This document shows positions 21,969 to 32,210 of a stretch of 64,000 nt of DNA, piece after piece. Numbering within the stretch: position 1 is the stretch's first letter; each line of letters opens with the position of its first letter. The position numbers were made by a program, and so were the translations under genes. The notes beneath the pieces were generated by a model, which was not told the DNA's origin, made no database searches, and saw nothing but the letters and a program-made list of their open reading frames with translations. Source of the DNA: Imbricaverruca yamaguchii (taxonomy: Eukaryota; Arthropoda; Thecostraca; Neoverrucidae); the NCBI GenBank assembly GCA_034440575.1, contig JAOTOL010001634.1:2058501-2122500 (forward strand). Reading direction: 5' to 3'.

Positions 21969-23755
21969 ACGGTTCTTCTTGATTATGATGCACCTCTTGA
22001 TTATGGAGTTTATGACCTATGGAGATTATGATGCACCTCCGCCGACCCGGTTCGGCAGGAGACGGCCGGCTACCGACGGTGCCGACACGCCGCCATCGTG
22101 AGGCGACAGACCAGCCCGAGGCCGACCAATTCAGGCTTGTTAACCCACTGGGCGAGAAGCGCGTGAGAGTGGACGGCGGCGTGCCACTTTACCGGCATCG
22201 CCTCTAACTGGGGCGGCTCGACTCAGCCTGCGCCCTGGTGGGCGTTTTTTAAACGGAATCACTCTGGGCACGGGTGGAACCACTGGGGGGATGCACCCCC
22301 TCCCCAATATCCGAAGAGTGGCAATTTGTTCCCCTGAATTTTAACGTGCCCCCTCAAGCTTCAGCTACCTGAGTATGATGGCCGCAAAACTTTACTAAAT
22401 AATTTTTAAGTGAAAATATATATGCAAGAGAATCAACAAAAATACTAGAAACCGATTAAGCAAGTCAATTGGCTTCACATACTATCTGTTGTCAAAAAAT
22501 ATCCGAATTATAAATCAGTAAACGTTAGAAATTTGTTATCAGGCAATTCTTGAAGGACATGAATCTTGGCCATCCTGTGTTTTCGCTTCGGTGAAAAATT
22601 GTGCTCTGTCAGGCAACACCTTTGCATGATCACAAGGCTTGTGTTGTATTCCCCTGCGCATATATTGATACATCTGGAACAAACGTGGCTCTGGGTGTCC
22701 TTGGGTACCTTCGAGACCATAGAGGAGATTCACGGCAGCCTTAAGCAAGTACGTCAAGTTGACGTCTTTTTCGTATTGTGAGACGTGTCCGCCAGAGGCG
22801 TTTTGTATTGGCAGCAGCATTCAGCCAGTGGCATCGCCACGCAATTTTTCCAGGGAGGGCAAGGTCGAAAGTGAGCCTCCTACTCCCCGAAAGGGGGCCT
22901 CCGTTGTGTTTGGGCCTCCTATTGGTTTTTAAGCTCATAGTATATGCTCTTTTATGCTCTTTGTTCGAGGATAGAAAACATGATTTCATATGTCTTGTTC
23001 TTGGCATGGTGCATCATTAACTCGAAACGCAATAGCAATAATCATTTTTTCGCTGAAAGCTGGGCCACACCGGGGTATAAACAAGTAATATGTGGATAAA
23101 TATCTCTGTGTTAAAACAAGCCAACGTCCCAATGCTTTCTCGACCAGAAGAATCTTCCTGCTGGCCTCTAGATTGCAGCGAGATGGCTGGACTGGTGCAA
23201 AGCTTATCTTACAGGTATCTCCCATTGTTCAACCAACTTTTATGTCCAAGTATCAATGAATATAGCTCGATTCATCACTACTGCTGTTTATTACCACCAG
23301 CTTGATGTACGAAGCAAAGCTTAAGCGATCATTTCTCAGTCCTAGGACGATAATTTCGCGAAGATGACAACGAGAAGTGGATTGCACTGGTTTTCTGATC
23401 GCCATCTTAGGAGTTTGCTGATTTTTGCCGTCTTTGCCCCATGGGCATAGGTTTCTGAAAATTATTGAGGGACCAGTGGAACTCATAAATTTGCGTCAAG
23501 GGCAGGAAGCAAACTGATTTGCAGGGGGTCCATCTACGCCCATTAAAAAAAATACTTGTATTTCGACCGCTATTTGGTCAAAGGGGACCTTCCGACATGA
23601 AATAATTAGTGATCAACTGAATTATCCTGTGGGGGGCTTAATCTACCACTATCATTTCTGATTCGTCAGATTTCAACCCTAACTTCCCCACCCAGTTCTA
23701 AGGTTGTCTTTTGGCATCCTTGATAAGTCGCCTCAAACTGCTGAAATTACACCTA
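21969..23755. other. Intron 2: no gene seen, AT-rich from 22300
   Basis: Composition shifts to AT-rich near 22300, suggesting old transposon-derived DNA. A short GC-rich patch (22035-22210) has no recognisable product. There is a CCCCCTCCCC-type stretch near 22295. No protein family is recognisable in the small frames. Confidence 0.45.
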
Positions 23756-23759
23756 TACC

Positions 23760-24480
23760 ACAAAAACCGGATCGGTATCCGAAAATATCGAGCTGGAACC
23801 CTCCAAAATAATGAGATTCCCAAAAAAATAAATGTCCGGGTCAGGAGAATGGCTCTGAAGCACCGAACATATTACCAGATGCCTTCATAAATTGCGTACG
23901 GCACCGAAAAACATACCAGATCTCGAAAAATCGTACGGGAATACGAATACATGGCGCCAGGGTCTTCAGAAATCAGGCTGGGATTAGGACTTTTAAAAAG
24001 GAATCCGAAAAGATCCACAAAAATTGTGTTGTACCCAGAACACTGGCGTTGGGTCACCGGAACCACGCGCCTCGGAGCGATAAGTCGGGCTGGCACCCAG
24101 ACAAAATCGCACCAAAGCCCCAAAATCGTACTGGGTCCCACAAATGTGCTCCAGAAGCCCGAATTGAACACAGCGGGGCCCTTCACAGTACAACGGGGGC
24201 TGAAAATACAACTGACCCTGTAAAACGCAGTCTCCCAAAAAGCGGCAGGTCCTTAAAACATACGTTGCAGCCCGAAATACACGTATCAGGAGATCTTTAA
24301 AAAATACACTGGAATCTTTCAAGGCACATATGGGCCATGATAAAGCACAACAGTCTGAAAAGGGGGCAGGGCCACGAAAAGCAAAATGGTTCCAAAATGA
24401 ACAAAATGACTTTGAGCTAAACAAGCACATCGGGATCTCAGAAAAAACCCTCGCACTTTAAAAAAGAATATCAGTGCATA
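23760..24480. repeat. Decayed ~20-bp quasi-tandem array (copy 5, A-rich)
   Basis: Successive units follow GAAAATCGCACTGGGTCCC with heavy variation: CAAAATCGTACTGGGTCCCA, CAAATGTGCTCCAGAAGCCC, GAATTGAACACAGCGGGGCC, AAAACATACGTTGCAGCCC, AAAAAATACACTGGAATC. Unit length is 17-25, mostly about 20 bp, over some 35 units. It has the same period and a CCC/GGG-flanked layout like the arrays in intron 1. Confidence 0.6.
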
Positions 24481-25069
24481 AAAGTCAACAAAACCCTACG
24501 AGCAGGGTTTTCGAAAATGTATTAAGCCCATAACTTCAATTTAAAATGTGTTCCCCATCACTTTACCACGCGCACTGGGGGGGGGGCGGATTCCGCCCCC
24601 TACGATCTCGGCTCCTACTGAAGCTAGAGCAAATAAATTCGCAGGGTGGATGGGCACGATAGTGACCATTTATTTTGTGGAATCTACCCCTATTTTAAAG
24701 GGCTCCAGTTTGACTTTTTCGGATACAGATTCGGTTTTTGTGGTCACTGTGCTTACGCGTGGCCCTAGACGCCAATTTGTGGGAGCCTCGATGGGACTAC
24801 CAATGGGAATTGTGAATCCTGAGCGCGATATTTTTGGGACCGGTTCGAATTTGTGGGACGCGTTGCAGGGGCGGTCCGAGGCGTCGAAATCTGGTGAGGC
24901 ATTCACCACTGCACCCCCCCCCCACCCAAGACACGCACACACACAAAAGTCGTCTGATTTTGACCACTCTATTTTTCGGTTCACAAAATTCGGAACCTGT
25001 TTCGTACCTATACTTTTCACACAAAAATATCCATGCAATTGTGCTTTAAAGTGTTTTTTAGACTTATAT

Positions 25070-25460
25070 TTTTACAAATATGCTCTTTATAAAAGTGATG
25101 AAGCTAGTGTGACCACTAATTTCCTTTCCAAATGCTTACTTTTCAGCTGGGAAGCAAAATAACACAAAGCAAGTGGCTTTGAGATAGGTAACATGGCGTA
25201 AAAATAAGGTGTAAAATAAATTGTAATATACCCATTTCCTAGTCTAGCCTAATATTAATGAAAAAAAAAACAATTTTCCACAAAACAAATTGGAAATTGT
25301 TTTGTTTTGTTTTTCAAAATTGACAACATAAAATCTCGATCCAACGGATCATTTTTTAATGGAAAAATTCAAGCCTTCCAAATGACCCCTTTGTTTGCTT
25401 TCTGGAGGTAACAGGACATGTGTAAAACATGTCCTGTGAATACCTTAAAGCACAATATGT
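25070..25460 (+). repeat. Dispersed AT-rich repeat, copy B, with a perfect hairpin
   Basis: The segment CAAATGCTTACTTTTCAG followed by GC(T)-x-GAGCAAAATA, ACACAAA and GTGCTTTGAG-like blocks is shared with 54030-54100. The end (GGAGGTAACA..., GTGTAAAA, CCTTAAAGCACA) is shared with about 54880-54915. An inverted repeat ACAGGACATG (25411-25420), 7-nt loop and CATGTCCTGT (25428-25437) lies near its right end. The ends match, but the copy at 54 kb has a homopolymer block in its middle. Confidence 0.55.
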
Positions 25461-27775
25461 CTTGCATGAATATCATCAGCGTTTCCTAAAATGGGTATGG
25501 CTTTGCCATTTGCCCAATCCACAGAAGCACAGCACATCTGAGAGAGGAATTTAAGGATAACCAAATCAATTTTTTGGCCAGACAAGAACGATACATTTGC
25601 TAGACCTGGAAATGCATTGGTTCATACACTAAAGATCCAAATTTATAATAAGATGCAAATTTAAGTTTGTTCAGGGTTTCAGAGTCCCTAAAAATATCAT
25701 GGAGCATTGCAATTTATAAAAATAAACACCAACAAAATTTCCACGTGTGGACTAATTATTCAATTTAGTCATAGCTGGTCACAATCAGAGATGGCCAACA
25801 TCTCCTTCTAGTCTCCCTACCGAACTTCCTTGGCACTTGCAGGGCTGGAGATCTCTCACAAAGTCGGGGGATCCAAGTTCATTTTTTTCAAGGCCTATTT
25901 TCACAGTGCATATGGAAAATGACAAAGTAAGATTAGCAGGACACAAAACCAGGGGGTCCAGACCACATACCAACTCCAGGCATGGGCACTTGGTTACCAA
26001 CTATGGGGAACATGAACAATATTACAAGCCCAAAGATCAGACCAAACATTTGGTCAGACTAAGCCTGGTATTTAATTGGGAACAGTTTAACATACCAGTA
26101 CAAATTGGATCCATGGGAAGATCCAAAGCTGGTTTGGAGTTGCTTAGCGTTACCAAGCAAAACTAATTCTCAGGTTTGTTTTAATATTTTGCGCGAGTTT
26201 GTTTCTAATGTTTCTAGTTCAAATGAAATGTTTCTAGTTTTCCATACATTGTGCACCATACACCAATTTTGCTGCAAAGCAGGCTGTTAGGGAGGGGGGG
26301 TAGCTGAGAATGACCACATCAAAGCCCAGTCTTAGCACACCGTTCCTGAACGCTTTTAGTTGAGCACAATTTCTCACCTCCCCTACCCATCACTGGTTTG
26401 TCCCCCCCCCCACAACAAAAATACCGTGGCTACACCTATGACTCTGGTCGGACGCCAGGAAATGTGACGTTCGTCCATGTAAAAGTTAATGGAAATTTAT
26501 GGGTGCATTTTCGCGATGTTTTGTCGGTGTACATGAGTACCCGTCCAGAATGGGTGTTACTGGAGCATCAGTTGTGCAGCTATTCTAGGTGTTCAAAAAC
26601 AACAGCTTCAGCCAGACTGACCTCGATCCACCGTCGGGTGTTAGAGCGATGAGCTACGACTGTGTCCGGCGAGACACTCACACTTTCACGTCGCCTCCCA
26701 CGGCGAACAGAATTGCCAAGCTATTTCTCACCTGCCCTCACTATAAAATTCTGGTGATGACAAGAAAGCCACTCTTGCCTCCTCCGATCTTCTTCCTGGG
26801 TTGTGTCGTGTGTCTCAGCCGTGGTGATCGATTTGTCTTCCCTGTATCCTCCTCCATGGTCCCGTGATGAAAACTAGCGCCCTAGAACGGGGTAGATTTC
26901 CTCATGAAATTCAAGTGTATTATTATTGTTACCACGTTGGAATTAATTTACTGCGCGTTCATCCGTTCGATGCTCCTTCCGGTGTCTAATTTTGAGCCAG
27001 TACCCGTGACCGTGTCCTGCATACTTGACTTCTAAAAAGTGCATAAAAGCTCTTGTTTGCTTCTTGTTGTTGTTGTCTTTCCAACTCCTCGAAATATTAT
27101 GTGCTGTTCCTCGCGCCGCTGTGTTCCCGTGCAGTTACCTGGACGCTTCTGATGTTTTTGTCAAGTTTTCATCCTGCATTCTATTCACTAACACTGTTTA
27201 CAGCAATTTAATGCGCAGTCTGTTCCAATCTCCATATTCCTGCGCCTCCACTGTAATATGTAGCTTGCTCTATAACTCCCTGCAAAGTCCAGCCACCCGG
27301 AACATTTTCCTCTGATGTATCGCCCTATCCAGAACTCACCCGTTCAAAAATTTGCTACCCTGGAGTTTACCATGGGATCCCCTGTTCGACAGAGCCCCGC
27401 AGGCTATCCGCCGGCCCACTTCGCGGTCGACAGGCGGAAGCCGGCCTGCGATGTCGTCAGGCTCCGTCAAGTGTGCAGTGTGCGGATTCAGCGGGCACGT
27501 AATCGGTCTCAATCTGCTGCCATGTTGTTTCGGGCCATCTATACGGCCCCGAGTGCCGGCTACCTGGCCGAAATCTTAATGTCACAAATCTTAGGAGTTT
27601 GTTAAGAAGACTAATGTTTAAGGGACACCTGTGCATCCGGAGGAGCCGCCTTGAACTAAAACGTTGAGAGGGGGAGGGGCAAGCTCGATCTTCCCTGGTG
27701 GGGAGATCGAGATCTTTCCAACCTGGAGGGACGCCCCTCTCTGTCGTCGTCGCCTTTCGGGGACGTCTTGTCTGC
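25461..27775. other. Intron 2: no gene recognised
   Basis: AT-rich to about 26300, then mixed. Small frames lack recognisable domains. A C-run near 26402 and a G-run near 26293 are minor. Confidence 0.45.
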
Positions 27776-27779
27776 CTGA

Positions 27780-28045
27780 CAGAGAGGACAGTCCTCTGCT
27801 GCGCCAACAGGTTAACAGTCCTCTGCGTCGCTAAGAGCAGTTCTCCGTAACTCGCCCAGGACAGTTATCTGTGACGATAACATCAGTTCTCTGTTGCCCT
27901 AACAGGACAGTCCTCCATGACGATAACAGGACGATCCGTGACGATAACAGCATAGTTCTTAGTCGCACCGTCAGGACATTTCTCAATCAGGCTAACCGGA
28001 CAGTTGTCAATCACGCTCACAGGACAGTCCTCCATGACGTGGCTA
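27780..28045. repeat. Diverged ~25-30-bp repeat array
   Basis: The theme GGACAGTCCTCCATGACG then ATAACA recurs about nine times with drift (AACAGTCCTCTGCGTCGC, ATCAGTTCTCTGTTGCCC, GGACAGTTGTCAATCACGCT). Confidence 0.75.
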
Positions 28046-28544
28046 CGAGGGCACCGCCATGGCATGGCCGATGGCTGAGAGGGCAGCTTCCGGTGGCGCC
28101 CGCTGGTCTGGCACCTATTCAGCGCCGACGCCGGCGGCATGCGGAAGTTGCCTGCTGTGTTGGCCGGCCAGCGCAGCGGCAGCGACCGACCGGCGCATGG
28201 CGCCGCGGCCGGCACACAGCAGGCACCATCCGGCACCATCCGGCACCGCCCGAGCGGCCATCTGTTCCGCCAAATTCGACGCTTTTTGTGGTGGCTCCAG
28301 TGCCTGGTGGCGGCAGCGACGGCGGTGACTGGCCGGCCGTGCTGTGGTCGCTATGACCCATCCTCCGAGGGACACGCACATCGCCCCTGTTCTGCGCCGC
28401 GTCACAGGCAACACGCACACGCTCCCTAGAGACCAGGCCGATGGCGAGGCTCCCTGCCGAATACGCAGTCACGCAGCTTGGCCGTTCAAGTCAATGGCGC
28501 AGCTATGCTGTCAAGGTTTTGATCGACTTTGTCACGATCGGTGG
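28046..28544. other. Intron 2: CpG-rich stretch, no gene recognised
   Basis: GC-rich with overlapping open frames on both strands (up to 161 codons) that mirror each other. A CGGCACCATC duplication lies near 28220. No domain is visible. Confidence 0.4.
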
Positions 28545-28665
28545 TTGGTGGTCGGTGGTTCGTAGTGGGCGGTGGTTGGTGGTCGGTGGTCGGTGGTTCG
28601 TAGTGAGCAGTGGTTGGTGGTCGGTGGTCGGTGGTTCGTAGTGAGCAGTGGTTGGTGGTCGGTAG
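28545..28665. repeat. 38-bp GT-rich minisatellite, 3 copies
   Basis: TCGTAGTG anchors at 28560, 28598 and 28636 give a 38-bp period. Units are made of GGTTGGTGGTCGGT sub-repeats. Confidence 0.93.
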
Positions 28666-29678
28666 TCATGCCACCGGTCTTCCAGTGGTAGACGCGATGC
28701 CATTTCACCTTTCCAACTTAACGTGGCTGCGACCACACTAGCGCCATCCAGTTAACTTACTGAACCCTGTGCCCTGCTCCAATCATTGGATATCGTCACT
28801 CTCAACAGACTCTGGTAGTTTGGTTTCGGACCAGCATTGTGCATCCGAGAAGGCGGCCAATTGGTCATTACCATCTCCAGCAAAAGGTGCCGAGACTACG
28901 CCTGGAGCTGATTCCGCGTCGGATGCATCGGCAGTACAGGCGGAGGTCGTAAATACCACTTGGAAGGTTCACGGGTGGATCCAGGCTCGAGGAACCAAGA
29001 AACCTGCAGTCCTCGTCAGCCAAGTCCAATCATACCTCACTCCCATACTCATACTCCCTTACTCATCCCATACTCCCTTCTCGTTGCTCCCGGTCTCACC
29101 TCCGGCTGACGAGCTCATCAGTTCGACGAGCTCTCTTTTCGGCGCGCGGGGTGCGTCGAAGGCTCTCCTTTTTCATCACATTTTGATTGGTCGGGCCCGA
29201 ACTTAGGGAAATCCTTGCCGTCCTCATCAGGCGCTGCATGACCACTGCGACTGATCAGTGGCTGCAAACAAAGACACATGCTCCTATCGCAATAACATGC
29301 GCAAACATTGTACACACAGCGGACATTCGACACCTTAAAAATTATTTCGACTTCACAGCTTTCTGATACCATGCGGCAAGCAACGTTGAATGACACCAAC
29401 TTTATAAAAATTGGAGGAATAGCTAGGAGTCGCGAGCACTTCGAAAAATGCAAACTAACTTTTGACCTTTAAGATTGCCATTGACCTTGCCGGTTTCAAA
29501 TGCTTCTCCAGGTTCACCATGAGCCTGATAACAGATTTTAGTGGAGTTTGACGAAGAAAAAAATGCGAAAGAACTGGGCTTCACCTTTGGCCTTTGAAAT
29601 TAGTTCGATTTCGTAGCTTTGATTCCACACAAGCCACGTTGAATGAAACCCACCTGGTGCGAATTGATGTCCTGGTGA

Positions 29679-29734
29679 GATGGGCGCTGCATGACCACTG
29701 CAGTCGGTGTGCCCATAAACCCCAATAAACAAAC
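29679..29734 (+). mobile_element. 56-bp ultrashort retroposon with imperfect duplication
   Basis: GATGTCCTGGTGA (29666-29678) and GATGTCATAGTGA (29735-29747) flank 56 bp. The insert reads GATGGGCGCTGCATGACC, then CAGTCGGTGTGCCCATAAAC, ending CCCAATAAACAAAC. The 5' end coincides within a base or two with the copy at 16123. Confidence 0.72.
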
Positions 29735-30049
29735 GATGTCATAGTGACGAAACGTCAGGACTTCAAAACGCTTAAAGTAACATTTGACCTTGAGGTCTGA
29801 CCTCGACATGTCCCGGTTTGAAATGTTGCTCGAGGATTCACCATGTGCAATCGCTTGATGGAGCTAGGTAGACTTAGGTGATACCGAGAAAATGCGAGGA
29901 AACCGAAGAAATCATGTTGACGACAGACCGTCGATATTATTTAGAATTCTGAAATGTATTATGCCGTATAACAAGCCAAATCGAATGACATCCAATTCCT
30001 AAAATTTGAGGCCATAGCGACGAAATGCGAGGCCATCAAAAATTAAATC

Positions 30050-30192
30050 CAACCTTTGACCTTGAAGTTTGACCTTGGAGTTTGACCTTGAAGTTTGACC
30101 TTGAAGTTTGACCTTGAAGTTTGACCTTGAAGTTTGACCTTGAAGTTTGACCTTGAAGTTTGACCCTGAAGTTTGACCCTGAAGTTTGACCT
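30050..30192. repeat. 13-bp minisatellite, about 10 copies
   Basis: TTTGACCTTGAAG repeats every 13 bp with few changes (CTTGGAG, CCCTGAAG). It sits exactly at the TTTGACCTT landmark of the larger ~350-bp unit and so seems to be a local expansion of that motif. Confidence 0.95.
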
Positions 30193-30475
30193 TGACATGC
30201 TTCGGTTTGAAATCTTATTCGAGGGTTCGCCACGGGTATTGCTTGATGACAGATTTGGGTAAGCTCAGGTGGAAACAAAATCATAGGCGACCGAAGACAT
30301 CAAGTTCACTCTTAACGTTTAAAACTAATTATATTGCATAACTTGATTTCGTACAAACTACGTCGAATGACGTATTTTTATGGAAATCGAAGCGATGGTA
30401 AACGAATGCGAGGTCGCCGAATACCTAAAGGTGACTGTGCCTTGAGGCATGACATTGACATGTCCCGGTTTGAAA

Positions 30476-31280
30476 TGTAATGGCGGCGCGTGTCTTACAA
30501 TAGTATACTTATGCATGTGTCTGGCATAACCAGTGCGAGACTAATGTCGACGGCTCTGCGTCGCGCAAACTTATACAATGCATTCGGTGATATTCAAGCA
30601 TACTACACATGCAATGTCATGAGTTTGTACGGCAGACATCCACTGGTGCCTTGTGCACCGTGCACGTGCAGTCGCTGCATGCCTCGACAGGGTGACTAGG
30701 CAAAAATGTCAGACCAATGTGAACATAGCGGTGGTACAGTCTTCGAGGCGAGGCCGGTCGTGGGCGCCGAGTCCCCTAGCCAGTGGCTGCCGAGTATGGT
30801 TTGGATTGAAGGGGGAACAAAAAGGTATGTGGTCCTCTTAACCCCAGGGCCCCCTTTACTTTAATAGATCCGCTGCCATGCACAGACATTGGGCCCTTGT
30901 TTTGCAAATAGCAACATGCATACGTGCTGCTATTTGCAAATAATGCAATCGACTTATTTAAGGCAGTGTCAGAGGCATCAGACTGTCGTAGAAGTTGGAT
31001 GCCAAATGCAAGTGATACTTTTGGTAAAAATATATTTTTACTGTTTAGGAGATTTCGCATTCTGCGGTTAGCAAAGCAATTGCAAGTTTGCAGTATTCTC
31101 TCGTTTACGATTATCCATAGTTCTAAACACGAATGCATTTAGAACTTTTTTTGTCGAAGAAGTGTGAGGTAAAATTGTTCCTAAGACGAGCGACGTAATC
31201 ACGAACGTGGATAAGCGTCGCTATCTCTTTGTGACGGCTTTAACTCCTGCATCAGCAATAATCTGGCGGGCTTCTCGATA
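30476..31280. other. Intron 2: no gene seen
   Basis: A short inverted duplication lies around 30903-30940 (TTTGCAAATAGCA and TGCTATTTGCAAAT). Nothing else is recognised. Confidence 0.5.
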
Positions 31281-31281
31281 C

Positions 31282-31283
31282 GA

Positions 31284-31316
<33 letters not shown>

Positions 31317-31342
31317 CATACATGCATACACACGTACATAAT

Positions 31343-31420
<78 letters not shown>

Positions 31421-31425
31421 AGTGC
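31282..31425. repeat. Compound microsatellite (CATA)n-(CA)n-(TA)n-(TG)n
   Basis: A CATA run is followed by CA, then TA, then GT repeats. The CA-TA-GT order makes the last 75 bp self-complementary and able to form a long hairpin. Confidence 0.97.
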
Positions 31426-31789
31426 CTATTGTGCTTACTTTTTGCTCACCCATGCTGCGTTCTGCGAGTCCCACGTTCGGACTCTAACCCTTCTGACGTG
31501 GTGCGCGTGAACCGATGGTGGTCCGTTACACTGCCAGCCGGTCATCAGCTGACTGAGTCCGCTCTGTTTAAATCCTTTTCACAGGAACGCATAACAACTG
31601 GTGACAAGAACAGCTGTTCGCCCGTACTCGTGTTTTTGTTCGCCCGGCTCCTTGCGAAGCTGAGCTTCACTGGGACGGCCGGAGTGGCGGAATGCACCGT
31701 CCGCTGAGCCGACTGTGTTCGAGCCAGTGCGTTCCGGTCCATCGGGCGCGCCGATGACCCCGTGGCCTCGGCCGGCCTCCAGAGCCGAG

Positions 31790-32210
31790 CTGATTCGGCC
31801 GCCAGCGCTGGTGGTCACAACCCGTGATCTCGGCCACCAGCGCTGGTAGTCACGACCTCGTGGCCTCGGTTGCCAGCGCTGGTGGTCACGACCCCGTGAC
31901 CTGGGCCGCCAGCGCTGGTGGTCACGGCCCCGTGGCCTCGGTCGCCAGCGCTGGTGGTCACGGCCCCGTGGCCTCGGTCGCCAGCGCTGGTGGTCACGGC
32001 CCCGTGGCCTCGGTCGCCAGCGCTGGTGGTTACGGCCCCGTGGCCTCGGCTGCCAGCGCTGGTGGTCACGATCCCGTGACCTCGGCTGCCAGCGCTGGTG
32101 ATCACGGCCCCGTGGCCTCGGTCGCCAGCGCTGGTGGTCACGGCCCCGTGGCCTCGGCTGCCAGCGCTGGTGGTCACGGCCCCGTGGCCTCGGCCGGCAT
32201 CCGGAGCTGG
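31790..32210. repeat. 36-bp minisatellite, 11 copies, with two palindromes per unit
   Basis: CCAGCGCTGG, a perfect 10-bp palindrome, occurs 11 times at about 36-bp steps from 31802 to 32161. Between them each unit has GGTCACGGCCCCGTGGCC, itself a near-perfect inverted repeat. Two units have the exact form GGTCACG-4nt-CGTGACC. The 36-bp period keeps frames open on both strands (226 codons on minus, 149 on plus). These frames are Ala/Gly/Arg repeats with no domain, and I treat them as non-coding. Confidence 0.95.

Larger units (their letters stand above)
29320..30475 (+). repeat. Higher-order tandem repeat of ~350-bp units, about 3.5 copies
   Basis: A block of recurring landmarks appears in the same order in each unit. 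First comes TTTGACCTT-, then a CCGGTTTGAAATG-like segment, GGTTCACCATG, a TTGATG/ACAGATTT block, a GAAAATGCGA block, and a GTTGAATGA or TCGAATGAC block followed by CAA or ACC. Good matches start near 29460, 29780 and 30170, with a partial unit from 29320. Units are well diverged. A 56-bp retroposon has inserted in one unit (29679-29734) and one junction has expanded into a 13-bp array. Confidence 0.65.

Noticed and set aside
24548..25162. 204-codon plus-strand frame
   Set aside because: It runs from a G-run into the dispersed repeat copy B. The peptide has no recognisable domain and the downstream half is repeat DNA.
29210..29262. A sixth ultrashort retroposon (AGGCGCTGCATGACCACTGC near 29229)
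   Set aside because: It has the first ~20 bases of the family, but no CCC...AAT segment, no tail and no flanking duplication. It may be a fragment or chance.
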